Under the pieces are notes generated by a model. That model saw only the letters and a list, made by a program, of their open reading frames with translations. It made no database searches and was not told the DNA's origin. Below, piece by piece: positions 13,940 to 25,900 of a stretch of DNA of 64,000 nucleotides. Position numbers and translations under genes: made by a program. The DNA is from Gymnorhina tibicen (lineage: Eukaryota > Chordata > Aves > Passeriformes > Artamidae), in assembly GCA_013399875.1 (NCBI GenBank), contig VXAZ01000469.1, forward strand, positions 49,848 to 113,847. Direction: 5' to 3'. Position 1 is the first letter of the stretch, and every line of letters begins with the position of its first letter.

Positions 13940-16519
13940 AAGTGTCGTCATCTGCGGGCTCCACACCAGTGCAGGCGGTTGTTGGCCATCTGTTCCCCGC
14001 TGACCTCTTTAGGGAGGGCTAAAGCAGAAAGAAAAGTACTGTCACTTTAGCCCTCACAGGGTCATCTGTCACTGCTCCCCCTTTCCCACCGAGAATCAAA
14101 ACTAATATTTCCTCTTGCATATTAATGAAGCACTTAAAGGTTGATTTGTTGTTGCTTTTTACACGCATGGCGCTGATATTTTTCTGGCCTTTCTCAGTTT
14201 GTCCCTGTGTGTTTGTGCTGGGTTTTTTTTTCATATTTCCTTCTTATTTATTTGACCTAGTTTTGCGTGCTGCTTTCTTTTTTGAGGTGATTGGAGAGCT
14301 TGTAATTAGGGACCAGCTTGACTCTTCTTGATTAATGACTGAGCCTGGATATCAAGGGAACAAAGCTGGCACTTTAACAGTCACACCAGCTCCTTCCCTT
14401 CACCCATATTTACTCTGGAAAGGTCACAGAGCTGGGCAGTGTAAAGATGAAGCAGGAAACAAAATTAGCAGTAGGCAAATACAGAGTTTTAGTTTATCTG
14501 TTCCAGCACTTGTGAAAACAAGGATTGCTGATGCTCTGGTGACCTCTTGCTTTATGGAGGATTCCCCCCATACATGTGGATATCTGCATTGTTATTTAGA
14601 TTCCTGGTGATTTCCAAGAACCAACACCTGCCTCTTCCTATGGGACAGTATTTCAGTTGTCCTGAAGGAATCAAAGCCTGCCTTTCCAGAGTTTGATGCT
14701 CTTCTTTTAATGTTAATTTTTCATCCCATTTCATGACTACCCTTCAAGCTGCTTTCTGCCTTCATGATTTCAGCCACTTCTTTCTTAAAATCAGATCTCG
14801 AAGAACTTCCTAAGTAGTCATTTTCTTCCTTTCTGTTTGAAACTGTTTGATACCAGATTTGGAGAACTGGTCTTTGAGAGCTCATGTCTGTGCTGTCCAG
14901 ACCCTCTGTTATCACCTGTAACAATGCATGAATCTATTAATTCCTTCCAAAAAGCCTCCCCAGCCTGCATTTGGATGATTACTTGTCAGTTCCTTAAAAT
15001 TCTAGTTTAAAGATTTTCTTTTTTTCCATTTTTTTCCCTCCCATCGTCACTGTTAGGAAAAATGCCTGTGCAGGAATGCACAATGGCCTCTTGTATGGTG
15101 AGGGAAGTCAAAACCAGAGCAGTACTTGAGCAGTTGTGTGCAAGTTGTAGGATTTCTGTCAGTAAGAGCAACTTTCACAACTGTCAAGGGAGGTTTTTCC
15201 AGCATAAAGTAGGATTTAAGGTACAAGAGGTAACCTGGAATTAAAGTATGGTCGCTAAACCAGACAAAGGCATCTGTAGACAAAGGTTAGGAATGCTGTG
15301 CTGAAAAGGCAGTTTTCTTATGTTGTTAAATAAACCTTCAGCACCTTGCATATACAGCAGCTTGTAGCGGTTTGGAGCAGTGTGACATAGAATGGCAAGA
15401 GAGAAAGGTCTCTGTTTAGCCCTCAATTACTGCAGGAACTTCTGAACTCTGAAACACTGTATGGGCAATAATACAAAGAGACTCTGCCTGAAGGTTGCTG
15501 AAGAACACTATTCCCAAAAGGAATATTGCGGAATGCTGTCAGAATGTCCCATCAGTGCTGATCCACAGCACCAGCTGTGCCTTCAGCTGCGGAGGCAATC
15601 CAATGCCTGATACCAGCTAGAAAACTCAAGTTCTTACTTAGTTTAAAAAATAAATCAGCCTAGATTTGTTAATTTTTTAAAGAGATTAATAAACCTTTCT
15701 GCAACAGGCACTGACAGGCCAGAGCCACAGTGCTCGGGTTGTTCTGGCTGTGACCTGCAGCTCCCCTTGCTTTCCTGTTCCGAGAGAGCTCTCGAGCACG
15801 TGCACTTTAAAGATAACCTTGGGTTAGGCTCAGATCTCATAAGCTATTTGCAATCTGTGAAAACACCACTTCATTCTGTAGTAAAACTCCTTGCTCCTAA
15901 AAATCCCTCACGATTCTGATCCGTATGTAAGAACAAGGCAAACTCCTACAGGGATATTTTGAGACGCTCCTGCTTTGGAACATGAGCTTTGTATTCATGA
16001 ATGTTTTAGCGTATTTCCTGCAATAAAGATTAAATTGTCGCTCAGGAAGTAAAGCTGCAACACATGCCTTTGACAACGTAATCAAACTTTATATAGCCGT
16101 GTTTTTATTGTTTTCCTTTTGTTTTGCTCTTAGATGACTAATTTCTGCCTAAAAAGTGACAGCAAGAGTTGCCATCTGAGAGGCCGCTTGGAGCTTTATT
16201 TCTATTTTAAGCATATTTAAAGCACATGTATTCAGAAGTGTCATTATGTAAATCAGTTTTGAAAATTGAACTCCATTAAAAATTACAGTATCATTTTCTG
16301 AGCTAATCCGAGGCTATTTTAATCTCAGAAATGAAAAAGTAACCCCACAACCAAACCCCAGGTCTTTGTGACGAGTGGCTCTTCTACCTCTGATGTTGTC
16401 ATTGCTGTGAGAACATGGCAATAAAATTCATTGTATTCTTAGTGGAGCAAAACGTTTGCTCTTTGATTTGGAAAATCCACTGACATGGTGCATTGCCTGG
16501 AAACAGAAGTTCATCGTGA

Positions 16520-16652
16520 AGTCCAGTGTAAGGAATGGTTTTGGCAGTGGTGAAAGTTGATCCCCTGGTTTGGACACTTTTAAGGCTTGGCTGGACCAAG
16601 AAAGGTTGGACCAGATGATCCTTAAGGTCCCTTTCAACCTGGTATTTTAGGA
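16520..16652 (+). mobile_element. CR1-type LINE fragment, 3' end
   Basis: The stretch ends in a phrase typical of the CR1 3' end (GGTTGGACCAGATGATCC, then a 'taaggtccctttcaacct' string at about 16620-16640). It is a short, 5'-truncated sense copy with no coding capacity. The left boundary is approximate. Confidence 0.65.
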
Positions 16653-16738
16653 AAATATATTAAAAAAAGAGACCTATCAAGAAACTTGGATAATAATGTA
16701 TTTTCGTAGCTTTAAGAAAACTCTGCCTGTTAAGCAAA

Positions 16739-16789
16739 GTGGTGGTGGTGGTGGTTTGTTTTTGTGTGTGGTTTTTTGTTTTTGTTTTT
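16739..16789. repeat. GGT / GT-rich simple repeat
   Basis: A run of GGT triplets (GTGGTGGTGGTGGTGG) is followed by a T-rich GTTTTT/TGTGTG stretch. It is ordinary microsatellite-like sequence inside noncoding DNA. Confidence 0.7.
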
Positions 16790-18958
16790 AAATACTGCCC
16801 TGAGTATTGAAGGGGATTTAAATGTAACTGTGGTGTTCTGGAATTGCTGTAATGGCGTGGGGTTTCTTAAGTACTAGCAAGAGGAAACCAAAAAGTTTCT
16901 CATTTTACATGGACTTGTTTCATTCACCTGCTTTCAAAAACCAGAAAGGGCTGAACTTCCTCTGGCAATAGTCTGACAGCTTGGGAGAGTTCACTGGAAC
17001 AGGGCCTTTGTAGAGTCTGCTGTGACTTGGGTAGGGAGCACTGGAAATGAAGGGACTGGATGTTGTTTCTTTGTAGTTACTGAGATCCTGGGGACTTCTG
17101 TTCTCCTCCGAGCTGACAGGAATAAAGGCAAATCTATCACAGTTTCAACTCCGTTTCTTTTGGCAACCTAAGTCGTCGCTTTTTTGCGAAGTCCTACAAG
17201 AAAAGCACAGTTTCAAGTACATTTGTCTTAAGTGCAATTTAACTCGTGACGCCGATACCCACCTACAGGTCCTAAGGGCAGATGTTTCCCAAACCTCAGT
17301 TTACAGTACAAGGTTTAAAAGGTGGCCCTTTGGGGCTGGCATAACCTGAGCAGTTGAGCAGGTGGTGAATTTTTGCTCATGACAGAAGGTGGTTCAGTAT
17401 TTAGAATTCAGACACCTAATGCCATTTCAGCTGTCTGGACCTCCAGCGGTGCACCAAGAGCTCCCAGATGTGCCCAGCCTCTGGCTGCTATTCCAGGCCC
17501 TGGGTCTTGCCGTATCTCTCACTTCTGTAAATAGTCTGAGTGCTGTAAAGTGTCTTAAAAAGGCACTAACACCTAAGTTTAGAGCTGTGAATTGCGTGCT
17601 GTGGTGTTTATAGTTTGGGGTGACACAAGGAAAGGGAATCTGCTTTTAATTTAGTCTGGAGCTCCGTACAGGATCTGTGTAAGCATTAAAGCATCTGCAG
17701 TGGCCAGGATCAGTATTTTCAGGCAAGCGAAAAAGCCAAATCCCAGAACACCCTTCAGCAACCAAAATATCAAAAGGCTACAATGTTCCTTTTTTATAAC
17801 AAAGGGAAACTATGTAGGAAAATGCAGACTTGTTAAGAGGCAAAATGTTTCACGGGGAATGTTTGAAGACACAATGAGCTAAATCTGAAGAGTGGTTGTT
17901 TTCTTCTTTAGGTAAAGGACAGTCTCACACATTGTGACCAAATAAAGAGTTCTGTCACTAAAAAACTCTTTTTTTAACAACAGCAAAAATCCAAACAAAG
18001 CAAAGAGAGGGGGACTGCAGGCTTTGGCAAGTTAAATGTAGAGCAATAGTAAATTAGGCTAAAAGTGGTCTTGAGGAGTAATTGGAAGACATTGAATCTA
18101 ATAATAGTGATAGTAATGGCTTCAGCCCATCAGAAACAGCCTTCTCAGAAGATCTGTAAGGTTGATAAATGATCAGGACCTGAAGAGCTGTCAAGGAAGA
18201 TAAAGTAGTTATAGAGAAGTAAATGAATTATTTGCATTGGTATTTATTGGAAAGGATGTTGGGGAGGGTCATTGCTATAACCATTTATTACAGTGATGGA
18301 CATAGAAAGCAGAGATAGGAAGGTTTCAAATAGATTTTCTTCTTGATTTGGAATGATTCAGGTTAATTTTTAATCAAGATGGTACTGGAACAGTCTTGTT
18401 TTGCATTAATGCAAATTCTTCAGCTAGAATTTATAGGATGAACACAAAATATGATTATTGGAATTCATCTGGGCCTTGGTTTACAACTCTTGAGAACAAA
18501 ATTGATGCGTATGGAAAATTAATGCAGCATGTGTTTGATCGAAAAGAGAAAAATAGTTGCAAAATAATGTACTTGCTCATGATCTTCAAGGTACATTGTG
18601 AATCACAGCTGCTGAAAGCCAGCAGAACTTGCATTAATTACTTGGGTTTGTTCTTTTTTTTTCCCAGTTTTGAACTTTCTTTCCCTAGAATATGCTAATA
18701 TTAAGAAGTACTTATGAGTGATTGTGAAAGAAGGTTCCAAATAAAATCTATCCTTTCTGAATTCTCACTGCCTGCTATTTTATTTGTTGTGAGTTTCAGT
18801 TTTGGAACAGCTTTTTTTTAGTGCTTTCCTTGCAGCATTAGAAGCAGCCTTTTTTAGACATGAGATGTAGAAAGTTAGCAATGCAAATATGGATTATTCA
18901 CCTTCCTAGAGAAACTTCATCTTATTGAAAAGCTCTTTCTAACATCTGTTTTTATCAG

Positions 18959-19058
18959 GGAGAAAGAACAAGAAACACAAGAAGAGGAACATTTGATGGA
19001 AGAAAAGAAAAAGAAAAAGCAGGAAGAAAAGAAAAAGAAGGAAGGTGCTCAGAAAAAG
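18959..19058 (+). CDS. TNRC6C: TNRC6C exon A: Lys/Glu-rich N-terminal coding exon
   Basis: A 100-nt internal coding exon. The acceptor is TTTTTATCAG and the donor AAG|GTTTGT. The first base completes a split codon and 33 codons follow: EKEQETQEEEHLMEEKKKKK, then QEEKKKKEGAQKK. This charged, purine-rich segment matches the extreme N terminus of vertebrate TNRC6 proteins as I remember them (TNRC6B starts MREKEQE...). The preceding codon is therefore probably Arg (xxG), with Met just before it in an upstream exon. An internal ATG at 18996 is in frame but has T at -3. The segment is low-complexity and probably disordered. The exon ends in phase 0, matching exon B. Confidence that it is coding is high because phase and homology continue through all four exons. 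Confidence 0.9.
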
Positions 19059-19900
19059 GTTTGTTCATGTTCCTGTTGTAAATGATCCCTTCACTTTTAA
19101 ATGCGAGTGTGGGTTCTGATGCTGCAGCTTCGCTTCTGGGGGCGAGCCTGGCACGAGTGATCATTGCCACTGGCTTGTGGAGAGGCTGTGGTCACAGAAT
19201 CCCTGCCCAAGCCCTTGTGCCAGGGCTTTGGCACTGCCCGTGCTCGCCATGCCCTGCTGGGAAGGGGCTGCTCCCACGCCTGGCTCTCGTGGCTGTTCCT
19301 CAGCCAGGGGAACCTGGATCAGTGCTGGAGGGACTCTGGGATCCCAGGCTCATTTTCACTCCTGTGCATTCTCCTGCCTCATTTTCTGGATTGCACAGTT
19401 AGTTTTAATTTTAAATAAGAATTGATCCCCGTCTTTTCTAGTATGAAAATTAGGCTTCATAAAAAAAACCAAACCAACGGGTAAATTCCAAACAGATTAA
19501 AAAATAAGCAGGTCTTCTGTGTAAGCTGGTAGTGTGGGTGGATTCAAAGGGATGCTGGACAAAATCACAGAAGTTAATTCTGCTGAGTGCTGAAGGGTTC
19601 ACAGATACAGCGTGGGTCCAGAGAGCCTCAGGAGAGGGAAGGCTGGGTGGGTAGATGGGGCTGCTGCCATCTCTTGTCATGCTTTACACTGCCTCTTTTG
19701 GCTTCAGTCAGACAGAGGTTGCCATTCTCACATTCCTAGCACATGGAGTTAAACTAACATTCTCTAGTCCTTAAAAGAAACGAAAGCTTGATTTATGTGT
19801 ACAGTTTCTGCAAAAAGTTAGGCCTGCAGCCCTATAATTATTGGGTATAATTTGCAGTATTGACAAGTAGTTGATTTGTTTTGTTCTTCTCTTCTTTCAG
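19059..19900 (+). other. TNRC6C: Intron A-B (842 bp)
   Basis: This short intron runs from donor GTTTGT to the acceptor TTCTCTTCTTTCAG. About 19100-19390 is notably GC-rich compared with the flanks. It gives overlapping open frames of 80-106 codons with no recognisable domain, and I see no gene or clear repeat family in it. Confidence 0.85.
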
Positions 19901-19922
19901 GCTGCTGAACAAAAAACCAAAG
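19901..19922 (+). CDS. TNRC6C: TNRC6C exon B: 22-nt microexon
   Basis: The exon is GCTGCTGAACAAAAAACCAA plus AG. It lies between a strong pyrimidine tract with CAG and the donor AAG|GTAAAT. It encodes Ala-Ala-Glu-Gln-Lys-Thr-Lys plus the first base of a Val codon completed by exon C (G|TG). The peptide corresponds to the conserved TEQKTKVPE stretch of TNRC6 paralogues. Its length is not a multiple of three. If it were skipped, exon A would join exon C in the wrong frame and reach TAA after eight codons. It is too short for ORF-based finders and is called from splice signals, phase and homology together. Confidence 0.88.
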
Positions 19923-22900
19923 GTAAATTCACATTTATTCTTTGTGAAATGTGTGATATTTTTATAAGCTTGTTTTTTAAAAATGTGCTTGTACTTTTTA
20001 TTCTTTGTGTATTTAGTGAGGGGAGTCTGTCTTACTAGGATTGTTATGTTCCTAAAGTTTTGTTGGGATTCTCAGCATAAGCTTTGGCTTATCTTGCTGG
20101 GTATTCCACGGCAGCCTTTTGACAAGAATATATGGATTAATTTTCTGTGAACCATAACACAGCATATGTCATCTCTTTTGTCAAGACAGATGTAGTTTCC
20201 CATTTAGTTGTTAGTAGTTATTTATCTGTTTCAAAGACAAGTAATTGCCCCTCTCCCCTTGTACAATTCAACTCAATTTAATGTGTAAACTCAGTTCATG
20301 GAGCTTAGGAGAAACTATTTCCCCTGCTGCCACCGCTGCCTGTTTTTCTTTCTGTGTGGGTTTTCTGCTTGGGCAGTGAGTGGAGCTGGTTTGCAGCACG
20401 GTCAGGAAGCAGCAGAGGTAAGGAATGCCTTCCCTTTGCGAGCAGTGGACTGCCAGGTTCCCTAGGAGAAAAGTTCATGAAGCTGTGGCTTTCAGAAAGG
20501 TGAGGAAGAGAGGCAAGGTAATGTCTCTCTTCTGCAGCTGATGGCTTACAGATCTTTTTGTGTTGTCTGTCCTTTGATTTGAACAGTTCTGAACCAGTTC
20601 AAATGCTTTGTAATCTGTTGGTGGGTAATTAGGAGACAGACAGGCAAGTGGAGCTTCCCAGATTCCCAAAGACTGAGCCTTAGAGAAGAGCCAAGGCTAA
20701 CATAAGGGGTGGACAAAACAACTTACGTTTCAAACACTTCTTATGATTTATACAGCAGAGATTAAGTATTACTTCAGTAATATGAATTCAGAAAAATAAA
20801 GTAATAACTGCATGAGGAAGACACTGTAGCAGTAACTTACTGAAACTCTGTTCTTTCCAAGTTTTTCCTGCGTAGAAAGTGAGAGGTCAGAAAGTTTTAG
20901 TTTGAATTCGGTTGCATCTGCCCTGTGAGATCTCACGTAGTTTATAACAGGGGATTTTACTTTCAGGAGAAGGGAGCAAAAGTAGCTGAGCCCCACCAAA
21001 TCTTAGTTACGTAAAAAACTTTGGAATTAAGATACATGAGAGCAATTTCTATCTAAATGGAATATTTCTGTTTTCACAGCATTGCATGTTTTGTTCTCTG
21101 TATCAGCTTGTTTCTGTGTGAAAAGGTTTCACTGTTCTATAATGGATTGTAATGACTTTTTAATATCACAATTCAGCAGCAGATGTTTTTGCTGTCAGAG
21201 CAACTAAATTCATTTTCACGTGTTAATGCAGTGGCTCTTCATTTCTGTTACTAGTGAGACACAGAGCCTTCTGCTTTCCCTCTGTGGGATGTTACTATTT
21301 CTGTTGTGACAGCTTTGCTTTTAATTGCTTGAAACTGCCACGTTTAGGTTTCTAGTTAATAACTTCAGTTTTTCAGGTATGCTTGTGAGTTTGTTTGTTT
21401 CAAATTTAGGGACTGCATTTCTCCATCTGTTGGATTTTTTTCGTTCACTATCCATGTATTAAAGCAACTTCTGTTGCTATGAAATATGAATCAGGAAGAA
21501 GACAGCAGTGAGTAAGGATAGTTATGTTAGAGATTAAGCAGCTTTGGCGTTTATTGTTTCATCTGTCAGAAGCAGTGATGCACCTTTTTGTAGTTCAGCA
21601 TCGCTGGGAGGGGAGACCTGTCCTACAGAGAACCCAAACCTGCTGTTGATGCTCAGGGCAAGGGGTTATTAACAGTCCTGTAAATGACCCTTCTTTGAAT
21701 TTCCTTTGTCTGGCAACTACTCATTGCTTTTCAGGTTGCTCTGTGGAAATATTTTATTTCCACTTTATAATGCAGTTCCTTATCTTTAGGAGGGATGTGT
21801 ATGAGCTTATGAGAGATAGCAGGAATTTCTTAAAATATAGGAAATATTAAGACAAAATTAAATGAGAGGAAAAATTTGACTGAACTTTTTTCCTAGAATA
21901 TACAGCGTTGAGTGTAAACTTTATTGCAGTGCTGCACCAAGTGCTTTATTTGGATACATTTTCAAGGTTGAGTGACAAGTGCTACTAAAACTAAAAGGTA
22001 ACACAGGGATTATCATTGAATTTAGTCAATTTATTTCCTGTCTGGGACACAGCAATTAAATTAGTTGTGAAGACAGGATGGCACAGTAAAACTGAGTGAA
22101 TGGACTGCAGCAGATAATGCATGCCAATGGCAGGATGTAGTAAATCAGAGATTAAAACAGGACTGGAACTGGACATTTTTCAAAATGTAGATTTTGGTAG
22201 GTGAGATCTTTATAAATATGACTTAGTGGAGCTGTTTGTGGTAACTTTAAAAAAATTGCTTAATTTTATGTGTGTCTCACCGAGTTCTGCAACTGGGTTG
22301 CCATGGCAGTGAGAGGTGCTTGCACCAGTTGGGTCCTGGTGGAGAAAAAGAAATCATACAAGTGCAGATGGGATCTGGAAAGGTTTTTCCGTTTTCAGCT
22401 GGCTGGGGCAGGGTGTTTGTACAGTTCCTTGTTTGCTCTCAGCAGTGTTTGTGGAGGAGAAGGCACTTTGCTGAAGTGGGTGGGCAGGGCCGGGCGGTGG
22501 GGCTTGAGAGGGAGGGAGGGTTTGTCCTTTGGGTTGGCTTGTTCTGTGCTAGAAGCCTGTGATCAAGGTCTAATTCTTTTTAATGAATAGTAAGTTTTTA
22601 ATGGGTTTGTCTGTCACTGAGGTGTGGAGTTGCTGTCCTGGCCAGTAATGAACTGTGTGTTTTGTACGTGTAGCTCTGAGCTGATCTGGGCTGCTGCAGG
22701 TTCAGTCACTGGTGAGGCCTCAGGAAAGAGAACCGAAGCAAGAGGAAGGAGGTTTCCTGTGGGGGTGTGTTTGTGGTGTGTTGTCAGTTCAGTCTTGCTC
22801 TGAGGCCTCAGCCCCAGCTGAATGTTTCCATTTGTGATGTGGAGCACAAATCCCTTCCAAAATAAACACGCATTTCCACCCTTAGGGGAAAGGTATGTGG

Positions 22901-25900
22901 CTGCTGCTGCTGGAGTCCAGGGCTAGGAAGTGCTCCCTCACACAGCTCTTGCATCCACTGAAACAAATTATTTTTTCTGTTTAAACAAAGATCCAACCCT
23001 TTAAGTCTTCTCTACACAACTGCTCCTTCAGTTTCTATTTTTTTCTCTTGCAACATTGTTTGCCTGAGTATTTTTGTGAGGCTGGAGCTCTTACAAATAC
23101 CCTGTTGGCAACAATTCTAGGGAATGTGTGAAGGGAAGAAAGATTGGAGAGCTGATAAGGACCTGAAATGTTTCTCAATTACTTGAAAACAAATGAAAAT
23201 AGTCTTCCTGTTCAGCTGGAGAGAAGCACTGCAGAATTAGATGAGGTGGGAAATGAGCAGATTTTTATTGCACATTCAAGTTGCTGTTCTTTTATGGTAA
23301 TTTTTTTGAGAGCAGGACTATTGAGCACAGGCTATTAGTGTTTATTTTACATGTGTAAACTCTTGCCAGTTTATATGCACTTGATCAAGAAACTTTGTGT
23401 ATAAAGGCTTTTCTAATGAAAACATTCAGCTGTAACTACAAGTTCTGTCCTGTATGGAAAGGGTCACTAGTATGGGAATGGCTGTTATTTAATAACTACA
23501 GGGACTTTAAGGGAGCTGTGCTTGTCATAAATACTCTCAGGGTGTGTTTTGCTGCCTGCTTCTCTTCTAGCCATCCTCCTGCAGGTTTAGTCAGCACAGG
23601 TGATCAGTTCCTTGCCTGCTTCACTCCCACCGCAGCTGAATGCATTTGTCTAAAGCTGATATAAAATAGCTTAAGTGTTTTGTTACTCAAACATCCACCC
23701 TGGTAATTGAAAGGCAAAGTATCCATCCAACCCTCCAGCATTAGCTGCAATAAAGGTAAGTGCTAAATCTGCAAACAGAGAAGTAAAAACAGTTAGTCTG
23801 TACCACAGTTAGTCTAACACAGAAAGCATTTTGGTAAATATTTTGATTAGAAATGTTAGTTGGAAAATATTTTTATCCTTTTACTGTAAAGCAGAGATGG
23901 TCAATCTCTGCCTCTTGGACCTCCATGGTTCTTGTAGGTCGGTCTGGCATGTTCCTGGCATGGGACCAGGAAGGGAGAGGTGGGCTTTCCAAGGGGAAAA
24001 TGGGAACTTGAGCTCGCTGCTGGGGGATGATGAAGCAGGATTGCAGAAGCTGGAGTGGCTGCAGTGATCCTGGGATTCAGCAGCCTGTCCAGCACTGCCC
24101 ATCCTCTGTTCCAGTGGTGCAGTGGCTCCTGAGCTGAGCATCATTCCCTTCCATCTGTGGTCTGTTGTGGAGCTGTCCCCTCCCCCAGGCTGTCTGGGCT
24201 GTGTGCCTTGGGACTCCTCAGTGTGTGATGATTTTAATATGCAACTCGAAGAGTCAGGGAGGTTGTCTGCACACTGGGAGATTATTCTGCCAAGGTTTAC
24301 ACTTTGATACATTTTATTTTGGGGGATGACAGAAAACATTTAACAGTGTGTGGTTGCTTGGTAAACCATTGTGGTGTCACAAATGGTGGCATACTCCTTC
24401 AGGTTATCTGTTATCCAACAAGCAGTGCTGTGTATTTTACCTGGAGGTGTATTAGAAAGGGGAGTTATAAGGAAAAGAATGGATGAAAATATCTGAGATC
24501 CCATCCCCTGCTCTGGCATTTCTGTTGGGATGACAGGAGTAGCAGCATACCTGTTTTCAAAGCCAGGTTATTTTAATTTCCAAACCAGCCATGTAGATTG
24601 TTGCATGTTTTAAAATTGATTTTTTACTTACTCTGCCCAAATGAGCTGTTAGAATGTTCTCTGCCTGTGCTCGTGTGTGTGTGTGAATCACCTTCCTGTA
24701 ACCTCCATTCTGCTCATACAGAAATGCAGTTTGTGTATATTGATCATGTACTCCTTCTGGCTGTGGTAGATGTCACTGATGTTTAGTGGTAGTTCCACAG
24801 GAAATAAGGGAAAATGAAACATTTTAGAGAATTTCATCAATATTTTAAGTAGAATTATGACAGCGTGTAACACAATCAGTCTTTTTTAAAAAGAAAAGTC
24901 TTGAATTTTTCTGGTTCGTGACATATTATTGTAGGAACCAGCAGAGGCTTTTTCCATAAGATTAGAAAATGTGTCCCAGCCTACAAATCAGGTATGATTT
25001 ACAACAGATTTACAACCTCTGACTCATTTGAGTATTTATAGCTTATGCTTGAATATCTGCCTCTGTCATCTTGTTAGTTAAGTGCTGTGTTTGTACTGAA
25101 CTGCTGCACATTGTAGTGACAAAATGTGCCATAAATCATCATTGCAGAAGGAGGGGGAGCACTGCAATAAGTTCCTCAATTAGATCTTAATATGCAGTCA
25201 CTTGATAACTTAATGATAACCTGTGGCCATATGTTAAGGCTTTGTAACACAAAAATGTTTTCTTTTTGATAAACGTTATCATGGGGGTGTTTTGCTGTTA
25301 TAAGTATCTTTAAACAAACATGAATTTGTTCATAAAACCCACTGAGATATCACTTCTCTGATAGAGGAGTAATTACCGTTCTACAGCCCGCACAGAATAG
25401 AGGATGGAGGCAATTTGTGAGTCCAGTACTGGGTGAAGAGGAGTAGAAAATGCAAAAAGATTGGAGCAGACAGGAGGAGCAATTTGCATAGTCAAGGAGA
25501 CAAAGCAAGAAGGATGAGCTGGGAGGGTTGGAGTTAAATAGTAAACTATTTAATAGTAATAGTTGGTTTCCTACCTACTTTTCTTTCAAGTGGAATGACT
25601 GTGACAGGCAGTAGTTCAGTGGTATCTAATAGGCTTTTTGCTCTCACAAGTGCAAGAAATACTATGAGTATCTTCAGCATTGCCATTGTGAAGTGAAGGA
25701 GAAAAATCTAAGGTAAAAAGTAAATGTGTGAATAATCTTTGGTAAACCTTATTTGGGTCTGTAGCTCTTTCTGTGTTGGTCTTGCTGGTTTGCAAGTCAG
25801 AGGTGGCCAAGGAGAGATTTGCATTGAGAATTGGTGTCTTTTTGCAGGAGAGAAGGTTTGTCAGGGCTGGACACCCTGAGCCCTGTGAGTAAGGACTGAC

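Larger units (their letters stand above)
1..18958. other. TNRC6C: Intron and/or 5' noncoding DNA upstream of exon A
   Basis: At least the right-hand part is intron. Exon A begins with the third base of a split codon and is preceded by a branch-point-like CTAAC, a pyrimidine-rich tract and CAG, so a coding exon must lie upstream. Open frames here (up to about 200 codons) have low-complexity or random-looking products, no recognisable domain and no splice partners, so I call no gene. Small repeats and motif clusters are listed separately. I looked for an exon ending ATGAG or ATGCG before a good donor, which would give Met-Arg, and found none that was convincing. The start exon is probably left of the window. 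Confidence 0.7.

Noticed and set aside
13355..13966. 203-codon open frame on the minus strand
   Set aside because: It crosses a noncoding 13-bp triplication and has no recognisable domain or initiation context. It is probably a chance frame.
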